Assembly (NCBI RefSeq): GCF_003116135.1
Contig: NZ_PDOA01000003.1
Span: 62,001-126,000 of the forward strand
Length of the DNA stretch: 64,000 nt
Direction: 5' to 3'
DNA from: Teichococcus aestuarii
Lineage (GTDB): Bacteria > Pseudomonadota > Alphaproteobacteria > Acetobacterales > Acetobacteraceae
Part shown: positions 54,021 through 64,000 of the stretch, piece by piece
Numbering within the stretch: position 1 is the first letter of the stretch
How the letters are laid out: each line of letters begins with the position of its first letter
Made by a program: the position numbers and the translations under genes
The notes under the pieces: generated by a model
Told to the model about the DNA's origin: nothing
Databases searched by the model: none
The model's input: only the letters and a program-made list of their open reading frames with translations

Positions 54021-57000
54021 CAGCCGGACCGGGCCTCCCCCGCCGCGCCCCAGCCGCCGCCGCCGGGCGTCTCCAGCCCCAGCACCTCGCCCTCGGCGAG
54101 CTCGGCGCGGTCCCGCCCGCCGAGGGGCTGCACCGTGCCGTCCAGCCGCTCCACCCATTGCCGGCCGGGCGCGCCGTCGGCGCCGCCATGCAGCCCGTGC
54201 GGCGGCACCTCGCGCCGGCTGGCGACGATGATGGCCTGCATCGGCCGCAGGAAGCGGATGCGCCGCCGCGCGCCATCGCCGCCGCGCCAGCGCCCCCGCC
54301 CCCCCGAGCCGCGGCGGATGGCGAACTCCTCCAGCTGCACCGGGTAGCGCAGCTCCAGGATCTCGGGGTCGGTCATGCGGGTGTTGGTCATGTGGGTCTG
54401 CACGGCCGAGGCGCCGTCGAACCCCTCCCCCGCGCCGGTGCCGCCGCACACCGTCTCGTAGTACTGGTAGCGGTCGTCGCCGAAGAGCAGGTTGTTCATC
54501 GTCGCCTGGGCGCAGGCGCAGGCGTCGAGCGCGGCGAGCAGCGCGTTGGCGGTGTTCTGGCTGACCTCCGTGTTGCCGGCCACCACCGCGGCACCCGGCT
54601 CGGGCGAGAGGAAGGAGCCGCGCGGCACCACGATCTCCAGCGGCACCAGGCAGCCATCGTTGAGCGGGATGTCCTCGCCCACCAGGCAGCGGAAGCAGTA
54701 GAGCACCACGGCGCGCGTCACCGCCTCGGGGGCGTTGAAGTTGCCGGGGCGCTGCGGCGCGGTGCCGGTGAAGTCGATGGTGGCACGGCGCGCGGCGCGG
54801 TCCACCCGCACGGCGACACGCAGCGGCGCGCCATCGTCCATGGTGTAGGCGAATTCGCCGTCCTGCAGCCGGTCCAGCACCTGCCGCACCGCCTCCTCGG
54901 CATTGTCCATCACGTGGCGCATATAGGCGCGCACGGTGGGCAGGCCGAATTGCGAGACCGCCCGGCGCAGCTCCTGCACGCCCGTTTCGTTGGCCGCCAC
55001 CTGGGCCTTGATGTCGGCCACGTTCACATCCGGGCTGCGCGCCGGGTACTTCGCGCCCGCCAGCAGGGCGCGGAAGGGCGCCTCCTGGAAGGCGCCGCCA
55101 TCGACGAGCAGGAAGTCGTCGATGACCACCCCCTCCTCCTCCAGCGTGCGGGAATCGGGGGGCGTGGAGCCGGGGGTGAGGCCGCCGATATCGGCGTGGT
55201 GGCCACGGCTGCCGACGAAGAACAGGATCTCCCTCCCCGCCTCGTCGAAGACCGGGGTGATGACGGTGATGTCCGGCAGGTGGGTGCCGCCATTGTAGGG
55301 GTTGTTCAGCGCCACCACGTCGCCGGGCTTCAGCGTGGCGCCGCGGCTGTCGATGACGGTGCGGACGCTCTGCCCCATGGCGCCAAGATGCACCGGCACG
55401 TGCGGGGCGTTGGCCACGAGGCGCCCCTCGGCGTCGAAGATGGCGCAGGAGAAGTCCAGCCGCTCCTTGATGTTCACGCTGAGCGAGGTGTTCTGCAGCA
55501 CCGTGCCGGTCTGCTCGGCGATGCTCATGAACAGGTTGTTGAACAGCTCCAGCAGCACCGGGTCCGGCCGCGCGGCGGCGCCGTCCCCGGCCTCGGCCGT
55601 CTCCGCCTTCGGCCGCGGCGTGGTGCGGCGGAGAATCATGTGGTCGAGCGGCGTCACCTCGGCGGTCCAGCCGGGCTCGACCACGGTGGTGGCGGTGCGC
55701 TCGCGGATCAGCGCCGGGCCGGCGATGCGGTCGCCCGCGCGGAGCGCCTCGCGGTCCAGCACCGGGGCCGCGTGCTCGGTGCCGCCGGTGAAAAGCGGCA
55801 CGGTGTCCACCGCCGCCGGCGCCTCGCCCGCGGCGCGGGGCGGCAGGCGGGGCTCCTCCACCGCCTCGCCGGGGGCGATGACCTCCACCACGCAGGCCTC
55901 CACCAGCACCGGCCGCTCGGGCGTGGCGAAGCCGAAGCGGCGGCGATGCGCCTCGGTGAAGGCGGCGAGCACCGTGGCGTGGTCGCCGAAGGGCACGGGC
56001 AGGAAGCTGTCCGTGCCGGCGTAGCGCAGGTGCAGGCGTGGCTCGGCGCGCAGCCGGGCGGGCTCGGCGCCCTGGGCCTCCAGCGCCGCGCGGCCCTCCG
56101 CCTCCAGCCCGGCGATGCGCTCCGCCAGCGCTTCCATCCCCTCGGGTGCCAGCGGCGCCTCGATGGCGGCCTCCTGGATCACGCTCTGGTCGGCCAGCCC
56201 CATGCCATAGGCGGAGAGCACGCCGGCGAAGGGGTGGATGAACACCGTCTCCATGCCCAGCTCGTCCGCCACCAGGCAGGCATGCTGCCCGCCGGCGCCG
56301 CCGAAGCATTGCAGGGCGTGGCCGGCGGGGTCGTGCCCCTTCTGGATGGAGACCTGCTTGATGGCCTGCGCCATGTTGGCGACGGCGATGCGGAGGAACC
56401 CCTCGGCCACGGCGCGCGGGTCCTGCCGCGGCTGGCCGGTGGCGGCGGCGATCTCGGCCGCCATCGCCGCGAATTTCTCGCGCACCACCACGGCGTCCAG
56501 CGGCTCGTCGCCGTTCGGGCCGAAGATCGGCGGGAAGTGGGCGGGCTGGATCTTGCCCGCCATGACATTGGCGTCCGTCACCGTCAGCGGGCCGCCGCGC
56601 CGGTAGCAGGCGGGGCCGGGCACGGCGCCGGCGCTCTCCGGCCCCACGCGGAAGCGGGCGCCGTCGAAGGAGAGGATGGAGCCGCCGCCCGCCGCCACGG
56701 TGTTGATGGCCATCATCGGCGCGCGCATCCGCACGCCCGCCACCACCGTCTCGAAGGCGCGCTCGAACTGGCCGGCATAGAGCGCCACGTCGGTCGAGGT
56801 GCCGCCCATGTCGAAGCCGATGATTTTTTCCAGTCCCGCCATGGCGGCGGTGCGGGCGGCGCCGACGATGCCGCCCGCGGGGCCGGAGAGGATGGCGTCC
56901 TTGCCCTGGAACTTCTCCGCCCGCGTCAGGCCGCCGGAGGACTGCATGAAGTAGAGCGGCACGCCGGGGAGCTGCTCCGCCACCTGCTCCACATAGCGGC

Positions 57001-57661
57001 GCAGGATGGGGGAGAGGTAGGCGTCCACCACCGTGGTGTCCCCGCGCGGCACGATGCGCGGCAAGGGCGAGGCCTCGTGGCTGAGGCTGACCTGGGTGTA
57101 GCCCACCGCCCGCGCGATGGCGCCGAGCCGCCGCTCATGCTCCGGCGCCAGCCAGGCATGCATCAGCACGATGGCCACGGCGCGGATGCCGTCGGCGAAG
57201 CCGGCCTCCAGCGCGGCGCGGGCGGCGCCCTCGTCGAGCGGCTCGATCTCGGTGCCGTCGGCGGCGATGCGGCCGCCGATCTCCACGGCGCGCTCGTGCA
57301 GCAGCTCGGGCAGGCGGATGTCGAGGTCGAACAGCCGCGGCCGGGCCTGGTTGCCGATCCGCAGCGCATCGGCGAAGCCGCGGTTGACCAGCAGCAGCAC
57401 CCGCTCGCCCTTGCGCTCCAGCAGGGCGTTGGTGGCCACCGTGGTGCCCATCTTCACCGCCTCGATGGTGCCGGGCGGAATCGGCGCGCCTTCGGGCAGG
57501 CCGAGGCAGGCGCGGATGCCGGCCACCGCCGCGTCGCGGTAGCGGCCCGGATTCTCGGACAGCAACTTCCGCGTGGACAGCGCCCCTGCGGGATCGCGCG
57601 CCACGATATCGGTGAAGGTGCCGCCCCGATCGACCCAGAACTGCCAGCCCGCTGCGGTCAT
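54020..57661 (-). CDS. Fused HyuA-HyuB 5-oxoprolinase/hydantoinase family protein
   Basis: A 1213-residue ATP-dependent hydrolase. The HyuA half (residues 1 to about 690) begins [17 protein letters not shown] and has [18 protein letters not shown] and [14 protein letters not shown] for phosphate binding. The HyuB half (about 700 on) has [40 protein letters not shown] and HLGAMG. Full-length 5-oxoprolinases cleave 5-oxoproline to glutamate; N-methylhydantoinase activity is possible. It overlaps the AsmA start and is divergent from the TerB/DnaJ gene. Confidence 0.9.
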   Translation of the reverse strand: MTAAGWQFWVDRGGTFTDIVARDPAGALSTRKLLSENPGRYRDAAVAGIRACLGLPEGAPIPPGTIEAVKMGTTVATNALLERKGERVLLLVNRGFADALRIGNQARPRLFDLDIRLPELLHERAVEIGGRIAADGTEIEPLDEGAARAALEAGFADGIRAVAIVLMHAWLAPEHERRLGAIARAVGYTQVSLSHEASPLPRIVPRGDTTVVDAYLSPILRRYVEQVAEQLPGVPLYFMQSSGGLTRAEKFQGKDAILSGPAGGIVGAARTAAMAGLEKIIGFDMGGTSTDVALYAGQFERAFETVVAGVRMRAPMMAINTVAAGGGSILSFDGARFRVGPESAGAVPGPACYRRGGPLTVTDANVMAGKIQPAHFPPIFGPNGDEPLDAVVVREKFAAMAAEIAAATGQPRQDPRAVAEGFLRIAVANMAQAIKQVSIQKGHDPAGHALQCFGGAGGQHACLVADELGMETVFIHPFAGVLSAYGMGLADQSVIQEAAIEAPLAPEGMEALAERIAGLEAEGRAALEAQGAEPARLRAEPRLHLRYAGTDSFLPVPFGDHATVLAAFTEAHRRRFGFATPERPVLVEACVVEVIAPGEAVEEPRLPPRAAGEAPAAVDTVPLFTGGTEHAAPVLDREALRAGDRIAGPALIRERTATTVVEPGWTAEVTPLDHMILRRTTPRPKAETAEAGDGAAARPDPVLLELFNNLFMSIAEQTGTVLQNTSLSVNIKERLDFSCAIFDAEGRLVANAPHVPVHLGAMGQSVRTVIDSRGATLKPGDVVALNNPYNGGTHLPDITVITPVFDEAGREILFFVGSRGHHADIGGLTPGSTPPDSRTLEEEGVVIDDFLLVDGGAFQEAPFRALLAGAKYPARSPDVNVADIKAQVAANETGVQELRRAVSQFGLPTVRAYMRHVMDNAEEAVRQVLDRLQDGEFAYTMDDGAPLRVAVRVDRAARRATIDFTGTAPQRPGNFNAPEAVTRAVVLYCFRCLVGEDIPLNDGCLVPLEIVVPRGSFLSPEPGAAVVAGNTEVSQNTANALLAALDACACAQATMNNLLFGDDRYQYYETVCGGTGAGEGFDGASAVQTHMTNTRMTDPEILELRYPVQLEEFAIRRGSGGRGRWRGGDGARRRIRFLRPMQAIIVASRREVPPHGLHGGADGAPGRQWVERLDGTVQPLGGRDRAELAEGEVLGLETPGGGGWGAAGEARSG

Positions 57662-57806
57662 CCCGTGCTCTCCGATTCTCGCCGCCTCCGTGTGGCGCCC
57701 GGCGGCGCGCCATGCAAGGGCCGAGACGCCACCGGAGGCAATGGCAGGCTGCCCCCGGGCATGGTAGGGAGAGGCTGACAGCACGAAGGCGGGAGGCTGG
57801 CGGGCC

Positions 57807-58565
57807 TTGAGTTTGTGGGGCAAGATCCTCGGCGGCGTGACGGGCTTCGCCATGGGCGGGCCGTTCGGCGCGGTGGTCGGGGCGGCGCTCGGCCATGCGG
57901 CCGACGAGGGGGCAACGCGCCTGCCGGAGCTGGACAGCCGGCCCGAGGCCATCGCCCGCATCACCAACCGCGATCAGCTCTTCTCGATCGGCGTCATCGT
58001 GCTGTCGGCCAAGCTGGCCAAGGTGGATGGCGCGGTGAAGCGTGAGGAGATCGACGCCTTCAAGCGCGCCTTCCGCATCCCGCCCGAGAGCCAGCGGGAG
58101 GTGGGGCTGCTGTTCGACAAGGCGCGCGAGGAGCCGGGCGGCTACGAGCCCTTCGCCAACCGCATGGGCGAGGCCTTCGCCGACAACAGGGTGATGCTGG
58201 AGGAGGTGCTGACCGCGCTGCACCACATCGCCCGCGCCGACGGGCCGATGACGCGCAGCGAGGCGGTGTTCCTGGCGAAGGTGCGGCAGAGCTTCCGGCT
58301 GGACGATGCCAGCGAGGCGCGTGCCCAGGCCGGGCAGTCCGCCCTGGTGCGGCCGCGCGGGCCGGACCCCTATGCCGTGCTCGGCGTGCCGCCGGCCGCC
58401 ACGGACGACCAGGTGCGCCAGGCCTGGCGCAAGCTGATGCGCGAATACCACCCGGACAGCCTGGCCGCGCGCGGCGTGCCGCCCGAGCAGGTGCGCCGCG
58501 CCTCCGACAAGGTGGCCGAGATCAACGCCGCCTGGGACCGCATCAAGCGGGAGCGCAATCTTTGA
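57807..58565 (+). CDS. TerB-like/DnaJ-domain (DjlA-type) co-chaperone
   Basis: A 252-residue protein. A Gly-rich N-terminal segment (about residues 6-30) could be membrane-associated. A TerB-like helical domain (about 55-170) includes [21 protein letters not shown] and [10 protein letters not shown]. The C-terminal J-domain ends at HPD (215-217) in [14 protein letters not shown]. The start is TTG at 57807 with GGGAGG 10 nt upstream. It precedes an amidase gene, overlapping by 4 nt. It probably works with DnaK. Confidence 0.87.
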   Translation: MSLWGKILGGVTGFAMGGPFGAVVGAALGHAADEGATRLPELDSRPEAIARITNRDQLFSIGVIVLSAKLAKVDGAVKREEIDAFKRAFRIPPESQREVGLLFDKAREEPGGYEPFANRMGEAFADNRVMLEEVLTALHHIARADGPMTRSEAVFLAKVRQSFRLDDASEARAQAGQSALVRPRGPDPYAVLGVPPAATDDQVRQAWRKLMREYHPDSLAARGVPPEQVRRASDKVAEINAAWDRIKRERNL

Positions 58566-59338
58566 GGGGGGCGGCAGCGGCCGGGCAGACCCTCCCGGGA
58601 GCCTCTCTGGACACCGCCCTGCCCTGCCGGGACCGCGCCAGCCCCAACCACGATTCGCGCCCCGAGGGCGTGCCGGTGGACATGCTGGTGCTGCACTACA
58701 CCGGCATGGCCAGCGCCGCCGCCGCGCTCGACCGGCTCTGCGACCCCGCCCCGCCGCCGCCGCTGCCCCGCGTCTCCTGCCACTACCTCGTGGAGGAGGA
58801 CGGGCTGATCTGGCGGCTGGTGCCGGAGGGGCGGCGCGCCTGGCATGCCGGCATCTCCTTCTGGCGCGGGCACGAGACGCTGAACGGCCGCAGCATCGGC
58901 ATCGAGATCGCCAATCCGGGCCATGAATGGGGCTACCGCCCCTTCCCCGCGCTGCAGATGGCGGCGGTGGCCGAGCTCTGCCTCGACATCCTGGCGCGCC
59001 ACCCGATTCCGCCCTGCAACGTGGTCGGCCACAGCGACATCGCGCCCGACCGGAAGCAGGACCCGGGCGAGCTGTTCGACTGGGAAGGGCTGGCCGCCAA
59101 CGGCGTCGGCCTGTGGCCGCGCGGCATCACCGGGGCGGAAACGGCACCGGCGCCGGGCGGCGTGGCGCGGGCGCTGCCGCTGCTGGCCCGCATCGGCTAC
59201 CCGGTGGACCCGGCCCGGCCGGAACTGGCGCTGGCCGCCTTCCAGCGCCGCTGGCGGCAGGAAACCGTCGATGGCCGGGCCGATGCCGGCACCCTGCGGC
59301 GGCTGGAAGCCGTGGCGGCGCTGTATCCGCCGGCCTGA
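58562..59338 (+). CDS. N-acetylmuramoyl-L-alanine amidase (Amidase_2) with peptidoglycan-binding domain
   Basis: A 258-residue AmpD-like zinc amidase that cuts the bond between MurNAc and L-Ala. Zinc ligands appear in LVLHYTG and VVGHSDIAPDRKQDPGELFDW, and GRSIGIEIANPG is typical. The C-terminal segment LALAAFQRRWRQETVDGRADAGTL is a peptidoglycan-binding motif. No signal peptide is obvious, as for cytosolic AmpD. The start is TTG at 58562, overlapping the upstream stop (TTGA); a later start cannot be excluded. Confidence 0.88.
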   Translation: MRGAAAAGQTLPGASLDTALPCRDRASPNHDSRPEGVPVDMLVLHYTGMASAAAALDRLCDPAPPPPLPRVSCHYLVEEDGLIWRLVPEGRRAWHAGISFWRGHETLNGRSIGIEIANPGHEWGYRPFPALQMAAVAELCLDILARHPIPPCNVVGHSDIAPDRKQDPGELFDWEGLAANGVGLWPRGITGAETAPAPGGVARALPLLARIGYPVDPARPELALAAFQRRWRQETVDGRADAGTLRRLEAVAALYPPA

Positions 59339-59369
59339 GCCGGCCCCGGCGCCGGGCACCCGCGGCGCA

Positions 59370-59398
59370 TTGACTTCCCGGCGCCGCCGGCGCACAGG
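59370..59398 (+). promoter_or_regulatory. Probable rnpB promoter
   Basis: TTGACT (59370-59375) is an excellent -35 box; 17 nt later CACAGG (59393-59398) is a weak -10. The spacing predicts a start about 59405-59411, which matches the RNA's 5' end. Confidence 0.4.
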
Positions 59399-59410
59399 AC
59401 CGCCGCGTCA

Positions 59411-59815
<405 letters not shown>

Positions 59816-59938
59816 ACGCACACTCCCCAATCCGACTCACAATCCGAACAGTCGTAACACAGCGCCGAAGGTGCGCTGGATAAGACAATGTTTTCCCTGT
59901 GTTCGGGATGGGCTTTGGCGGGGGTTTTACCCTTGCTG

Positions 59939-59973
59939 CCCAAACTGAACCCATGATATCCCAACTTATCCCA
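59939..59973. promoter_or_regulatory. MraZ operator-like direct repeats
   Basis: CCCA occurs at 59950, 59960 and 59970 with exact 10-bp spacing, with a fourth at 59939. Read leftward these are TGGGAT, TGGGAT and TGGGTT blocks. MraZ binds repeated TGGG boxes about one helical turn apart upstream of its own gene. They lie 134-168 nt before mraZ. The strand orientation is opposite to the one I recall from enterobacteria. Confidence 0.55.
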
Positions 59974-60106
59974 TGAACGATCCGTAGCTCGGGGGGGCGA
60001 GGGAGTCGTGAAGGGGATGGTCGGGTGAGCCGGCGGGGTCGGGGGGCCTCGCCGGCCGCTTTCCGGCCGGGACTTTATCACCGCCGCAGGGGGACAGGGC
60101 GGCCAG

Positions 60107-60568
60107 ATGACCCGGTTCATGGGGACACACACCAATCGGCTGGACCGCAAGGGACGGGTTTCCGTGCCTGCGCCCTTTCGTGCGGAGCTCACCCGGCTGG
60201 GGAGCGACGAGCTGGTGCTGCGCCCTTCCCACAAGCATTCCTGCCTGGAGGCCTGGCCGATGCCCGCCTTCGAGGCCGAGACGGGCAAGCTGGAACAGCT
60301 CGAAGTGTTTTCCGACGAGCATGACGACCTCGCCGCCACCCTCTTCGCCGATTCTTATCCCATGCGCCCGGATGGCGAGGGCCGCATCATGCTGCCCGAG
60401 GAGCTGATCGCCCATGCTGGGCTGAGCGACTCCATCGCCTTCATCGGCCTGGGCCGCATCTTCCAGATGTGGGAGCCCGCCGCCGGGCGGCAGCGCAATC
60501 TCGCGGCACGGCAGAACGCCTCCGCGAAGGGCATGACCCTGCCCGCCACGCCGCGGGGCGCGGCATGA
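60107..60568 (+). CDS. mraZ: MraZ, dcw cluster regulator
   Basis: MraZ is a DNA-binding regulator of the division/cell-wall cluster. The 153-residue protein has two AbrB-like half-domains: [24 protein letters not shown], then the second DxxGR in [20 protein letters not shown]. It may start at 60107 or at the in-frame ATG 60119. Its stop overlaps rsmH by 4 nt. The last 30 residues are Ala/Arg-rich. Confidence 0.93.
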   Translation: MTRFMGTHTNRLDRKGRVSVPAPFRAELTRLGSDELVLRPSHKHSCLEAWPMPAFEAETGKLEQLEVFSDEHDDLAATLFADSYPMRPDGEGRIMLPEELIAHAGLSDSIAFIGLGRIFQMWEPAAGRQRNLAARQNASAKGMTLPATPRGAA

Positions 60569-61500
60569 GCGGCCATGTCCCCGTCATGCTGGCCGAGGTG
60601 CTGGCCGCGCTCGCCCCGCGCGAGGGCGGGATCTATGTCGACGGCACCTTCGGCGGCGGCGGCTATGCCCGCGCCATTCTGGAGGCGGCGCCCTGCACCC
60701 TGCACGCCATCGACCGCGACCCGGATGCCATCGCCCGCGGCGCCGCGCTGCGCGATGCCTTCGCTGGCCGGCTGCACCTGCATGAGGGCCGCTTCGGCGA
60801 CATGGGCACGCTGCTGGCCGAGGCTTCGGTGCCGGCGGTCGACGGGGTGGTGCTCGACCTCGGCGTCTCCTCCTTCCAGATCGACCAGGCGGAGCGCGGC
60901 TTCTCCTTCCGCTTCGACGGCCCGCTCGACATGCGGATGGAGAAGGCCGGCCCCTCCGCCGCCGACCTGGTGAACCGCCTGCCGGAGGCCGACCTCGCCA
61001 ATGTGCTGTGGGAGCTGGGCGAGGAGCGGCATTCCCGCCGCATCGCCCGCGCCATCGTCGCCGCCCGGCGCGAGGCGCCGATCGAGACGACGGGGCGGCT
61101 GGTGCAGGTCATCCATTCCGTGATGCCGCGCGACCCCTCCGGCATGGACAGCGCCACCCGCTCCTTCCAGGCGCTGCGCCTGAAGGTGAATGACGAGCTG
61201 GGCGAGGTGGAGCGCGGCCTTGCCGCCGCCGCGAAGCTGCTGGCCCCCGGTGGCCGGCTGGTGGTGGTGGCCTTCCACTCGCTGGAGGACCGGCTGGTGA
61301 AGCGCTTCATGCAGGCCGCCGCCGGCCGCGCGCCCGGCGCCTCGCGCCACACGCCGGCCGCCATGCACGCCCCTGTCACGCGCGCGGGGTTCCGCCTCGT
61401 CACGAACAACGCCCAGCGCCCGGGGGACGCCGAGACATCGGCCAACCCGCGCGCCCGATCCGCCCGCCTGCGGGCCCTTGAGAAGCTGGAGGAGGCCTGA
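60565..61500 (+). CDS. rsmH: 16S rRNA (cytosine-1402-N4) methyltransferase
   Basis: RsmH methylates C1402 of 16S rRNA using SAM. The 311-residue protein starts [16 protein letters not shown] and has the SAM site [36 protein letters not shown], and [15 protein letters not shown] near residue 250. The order mraZ-rsmH-ftsL-ftsI is the classic one. Confidence 0.97.
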   Translation: MSGHVPVMLAEVLAALAPREGGIYVDGTFGGGGYARAILEAAPCTLHAIDRDPDAIARGAALRDAFAGRLHLHEGRFGDMGTLLAEASVPAVDGVVLDLGVSSFQIDQAERGFSFRFDGPLDMRMEKAGPSAADLVNRLPEADLANVLWELGEERHSRRIARAIVAARREAPIETTGRLVQVIHSVMPRDPSGMDSATRSFQALRLKVNDELGEVERGLAAAAKLLAPGGRLVVVAFHSLEDRLVKRFMQAAAGRAPGASRHTPAAMHAPVTRAGFRLVTNNAQRPGDAETSANPRARSARLRALEKLEEA

Positions 61501-62387
61501 TGTTCCGCCCCCTGACCGTGGTCGCCATCGCTGCCTTCAGCCTGGTCGGCTGGCACGTCTACCGTGCCGAGGAAGCCGCGACGCAGCTCGACCGCGAGAT
61601 GCGCGACCTGAACCGCCGCATCGAGCAGGCGCGGGAGCGGACCCAGGTGCTGCGCGCCGAATGGGCGATGCTGAACGAGCCGGAGCGGCTGCGTCAGGTG
61701 GCGCAGCGGCACCTGACGCTGGAGACCATGACCCCCGACCAGTTCGTGCGCATGGCCGAGCTGGAGCGGCGCCTGCCGCAGGCGGTGGCCTTCGCCGGGC
61801 CGGTCAGCCTGTTCGGCTCGGCGCCCGAGGTGGCGGTGGCCGCGGCCACACCCGCCGCGCCGCAGCCGGCCACCCAGGGCACGGTCCAGGCCGCCGCCCC
61901 GCAGCCGCCGGCGGCCGCCCGTGCCGCGGGCGCGGCGGTGCTGGCCGCCGCCGCGGTCGGCGCCGTCTCCAGCGCCGTGGCCGCGCCGCGCACCACCGCC
62001 GAGACGCATCACCGCCCCGCCGCGGCGCGCCCGGCCGAGTCGCCGCGCGCCGCGCCGGAGCCGGTCATCCGCCCCGTCTCCGCTCCCGCCTCCAGCCTCG
62101 CCGTCGCCGCCAGCCGGGTGGAGGCGCCGCACCGCGCGCCCGCGCCGCGTGCGCCGGTCGCCGCACCGGCGGCGCGCCAGGCTGCGCCGACCTCGCTCGG
62201 GATGGCCGCGCAGGCCCGGCCGGCCCAGGCGCATGTGCCGCTGCTGCGCGCCGCGCATGTGCCGGCCCCGCGCCCCCTCGCCCCGCCCGTAGGCGGCTCC
62301 GCCCTCGGCATGGCCGGCGGCGGTCTCGCCCCGCCGGTGCCGCTGGCCGCTCCCGTTCCCGTTTCGCCCGGTGCCTGGAGGCAGTAA
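61500..62387 (+). CDS. ftsL: FtsL-like division protein with long Ala/Pro-rich tail
   Basis: Position between rsmH and ftsI identifies this as FtsL. The 295-residue protein has an N-terminal membrane helix (residues 3-20), then a coiled coil (about 28-60), and the FtsL-type LNEPERLRQVAQRHLTLETMTPDQFV segment. FtsL is usually 100-130 residues; here about 190 extra residues of Ala/Pro/Arg-rich, low-complexity sequence follow. The start overlaps the rsmH stop by one base (TGATG). It acts in the FtsQLB/FtsWI divisome. Confidence 0.87.
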   Translation: MFRPLTVVAIAAFSLVGWHVYRAEEAATQLDREMRDLNRRIEQARERTQVLRAEWAMLNEPERLRQVAQRHLTLETMTPDQFVRMAELERRLPQAVAFAGPVSLFGSAPEVAVAAATPAAPQPATQGTVQAAAPQPPAAARAAGAAVLAAAAVGAVSSAVAAPRTTAETHHRPAAARPAESPRAAPEPVIRPVSAPASSLAVAASRVEAPHRAPAPRAPVAAPAARQAAPTSLGMAAQARPAQAHVPLLRAAHVPAPRPLAPPVGGSALGMAGGGLAPPVPLAAPVPVSPGAWRQ

Positions 62388-62393
62388 CCCCCC

Positions 62394-64000
62394 ATGCCGC
62401 ACGTCCCGCCTCCCTCGCCCGATTCCCCGCCCCTCCGCCACCCGCGGCAGGCCCCGGTGGGGCATGAGGAGCCGGCGCCGCCGGCGCCCGGCGTGGTCGT
62501 GCGCGTCACCCAGCCCGACCTCGCCCGCCGCGCGCAGCTGGAGCGCAGCCGCGGCCGGCTGGTGATCGCGGCGCTGGGCTTCGGCACGCTGTTCCTGGCC
62601 GTGGCGGCGAAGGCCACCTGGTCCACCGTGGTGATGCCGGCCGAGCCGAAGCGGCTGAACGCCGCGGTGCGCGCGCTGCAGCCGCCCGCGCAGCACGCCG
62701 CCAGCCGCGCGCCGATCACCGACCGCAACGGCGAGATGCTGGCCATCTCCCTGCCGGTGACGGCGCTGATCGCCAATCCGCGCGTCATCGAGAACAAGGA
62801 GCACGTCGCCGACCGCATCCGCACGGTGCTGCCGCAGATCGAGCGCGACCGGCTGATCGAGCGCCTCTCGGGGGACCGCGGCTTCGTCTACGTCGCCCGC
62901 GCCCTGACCCCGCGCGAGCAGCAGGGCATCATCAACCTCGGCATCGCCGGCCTCGACTTCGAGGAGGCGGAGCGCCGCTACTACCCGCAGGGCCGCGCCG
63001 CCGTGCACGTGCTCGGCAATGTGGACGTGGACGGCAACGGCCTCTCCGGCATCGAGCGCCGCTTCGACGAGCGGCTGCGCACCGAGCGCGACACGCCGCT
63101 GAAGCTCTCGATCGACGTGCGCGTGCAGCTCGCGCTCCGCGACGCGGTGAGCCAGGCGATCAGCGACTTCAGCGGCATCGGCGGCGCCGGCGTGGTGCTC
63201 GACATCAACACCGCCGAGGTGGTGGCGATGGTCAGCCTGCCCGACTACGACGCGGGCGACATCGGCGGCGCCACGCCCGACCAGCGCTTCAACCGCGCCA
63301 CGGTCGGCGTCTACGAGCCGGGCTCCACCTTCAAGCTGTTCACCGCCGCGGCGGCGCTGGAATACGGCACCGCCAACGTCAACACGAGCAGCTTCGACGC
63401 CTCCCGCCCGATCCGCTACGGCCGCTTCACGATCAGCGACTACAAGGGCAAGAATCGCTGGATCACCTTCCCCGAGATGCTCGCCTACTCGTCGAACCTG
63501 GGGGCCGCGCACATGGCGGCCACCTTCGGGCCGGCGCGGCAGCGTGAATTCCTCAAGCGCGCCGGCATGCTGGCGCGCACGCCGATCGAGCTGCCCGAAG
63601 CCGCCGCGCCGCTGGTGCCGCCCGCCAATTCCTGGCGCGACATCAACATGTTCACCATCTCCTTCGGCCACGGCATCAGCGTCACGCCGCTGCATGTGGT
63701 GACGGGCGTCTCCGCCATCGCCAATGGCGGCATCCTGCGGGCGCCGACGCTGCTGGCCCAGCCGCCCGGCACGGTGCGCGAGGGCACGCGGCTGATCAGC
63801 GAGCAGAACAGCGAGACGATGCGTCGGCTGATGCGCCTCGTCGTCACCGACGGCTCGGGCAAGAATGCCGAGGTGCCGGGCTACTTCGTCGGCGGCAAGA
63901 CCGGCACGGCGCAGAAGACCGGCCCGCGCGGCGGCTACATCATGAACAAGCGCATCGCCGCCTTCGTCGGCGCCTTCCCGATGCAGGCGCCCCGCTACGC
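62394..64000 (+). CDS. ftsI: Penicillin-binding protein 3, FtsI (partial, cut by window end)
   Basis: The septal D,D-transpeptidase. The frame is open from 62394 to the window edge (535 codons visible). A cytoplasmic Pro-rich tail is followed by a membrane helix (about 55-75), then the pedestal domain (SRAPITDRNGEMLAISLPVTAL). The active site is seen as EPGSTFKLF (Ser311), YSSNLG (366-368 as SxN) and GGKTGTAQK (Lys502). The 3' end is missing only because the window stops. It lies 6 nt after ftsL. Confidence 0.95.
   Translation, partial: MPHVPPPSPDSPPLRHPRQAPVGHEEPAPPAPGVVVRVTQPDLARRAQLERSRGRLVIAALGFGTLFLAVAAKATWSTVVMPAEPKRLNAAVRALQPPAQHAASRAPITDRNGEMLAISLPVTALIANPRVIENKEHVADRIRTVLPQIERDRLIERLSGDRGFVYVARALTPREQQGIINLGIAGLDFEEAERRYYPQGRAAVHVLGNVDVDGNGLSGIERRFDERLRTERDTPLKLSIDVRVQLALRDAVSQAISDFSGIGGAGVVLDINTAEVVAMVSLPDYDAGDIGGATPDQRFNRATVGVYEPGSTFKLFTAAAALEYGTANVNTSSFDASRPIRYGRFTISDYKGKNRWITFPEMLAYSSNLGAAHMAATFGPARQREFLKRAGMLARTPIELPEAAAPLVPPANSWRDINMFTISFGHGISVTPLHVVTGVSAIANGGILRAPTLLAQPPGTVREGTRLISEQNSETMRRLMRLVVTDGSGKNAEVPGYFVGGKTGTAQKTGPRGGYIMNKRIAAFVGAFPMQAPRY

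Noticed and set aside
60663-63695. A 1010-codon open frame on the - strand across rsmH, ftsL and ftsI
   Set aside because: It is a high-GC antisense shadow: composition is Arg/Gly/His-rich, no domain is visible, and it opposes three well-supported genes.

Overview
The window is very GC-rich chromosomal DNA with dense, mostly overlapping genes and no tRNA, rRNA, insertion sequence, integrase or CRISPR array. Gene content points to an alphaproteobacterium, most likely an acetic-acid-type family member resembling Roseomonas (inference). The evidence is a CBP3-type ubiquinol-cytochrome c chaperone paired with a YceD/DUF177 protein, a Mg-type HemB, RibB with a degenerate RibA half, a glyA-nrdR-ribD-ribE-ribB-ribH-nusB-thiL cluster, an orphan tricarboxylate-type binding protein, and MraZ-RsmH-FtsL-FtsI at the right end.

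Layout. 0.1-10.2 kb: pyridoxal kinase, a peptide-type binding protein, two paralogous lipoproteins flanking a translational overlap with a gamma-carbonic anhydrase-like protein, argC, rplM-rpsI with a recognisable promoter and twin hairpins, an extensin-like protein, an M20 amidohydrolase with a small cupin, and an RTX-repeat protein. 10.4-20.2 kb: SRAP protein, a flavin monooxygenase-like gene coupled to 5-hydroxyisourate hydrolase, an orphan GHKL ATPase, a sugar-acid-like module (binding protein, GntR regulator with a palindromic operator, IlvD/Edd dehydratase), a guanidine-II riboswitch with a Gdx-type SMR exporter, and an M20 carbamoylase-like gene. 20.3-24.6 kb: cell-wall genes (L,D-transpeptidase, DUF882), DUF177, CBP3 and BamE.

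24.6-33.7 kb is one long leftward operon: rpiB-glyA-nrdR-GNAT-ribD-ribE-ribB-ribH-nusB-thiL-MFS, with many 1-4 nt overlaps. 33.8-39.4 kb holds a hydrolase, a MetY-like sulfhydrylase coupled to hemB, an aldo/keto reductase and an esterase lipoprotein. 39.5-44.8 kb is a malonate-use locus: GntR regulator, malonyl-CoA decarboxylase, MatC-like carrier, and a class III CoA-transferase where a malonyl-CoA synthetase would be expected. 45-59.3 kb: aldehyde dehydrogenase, HWE-type sensor kinase with fused receiver, AmpG-like MFS, DUF1206, AsmA, a fused 5-oxoprolinase/hydantoinase, a TerB/DnaJ protein and an N-acetylmuramoyl-L-alanine amidase. RNase P RNA follows, then the division cluster, which runs off the window inside ftsI.

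Best leads: the guanidine-II riboswitch; the stop-codon-bearing 15-bp tandem repeats found independently after two genes; the monooxygenase/HIU-hydrolase pair; the CoA-transferase malonate locus; the uncharacterised GHKL ATPase; and an FtsL with a very long Ala/Pro-rich tail. I see no clear multi-gene system of a wholly new kind. The only stretch over 300 bases without a protein gene is 59339-60106, which holds rnpB and the mraZ control region.
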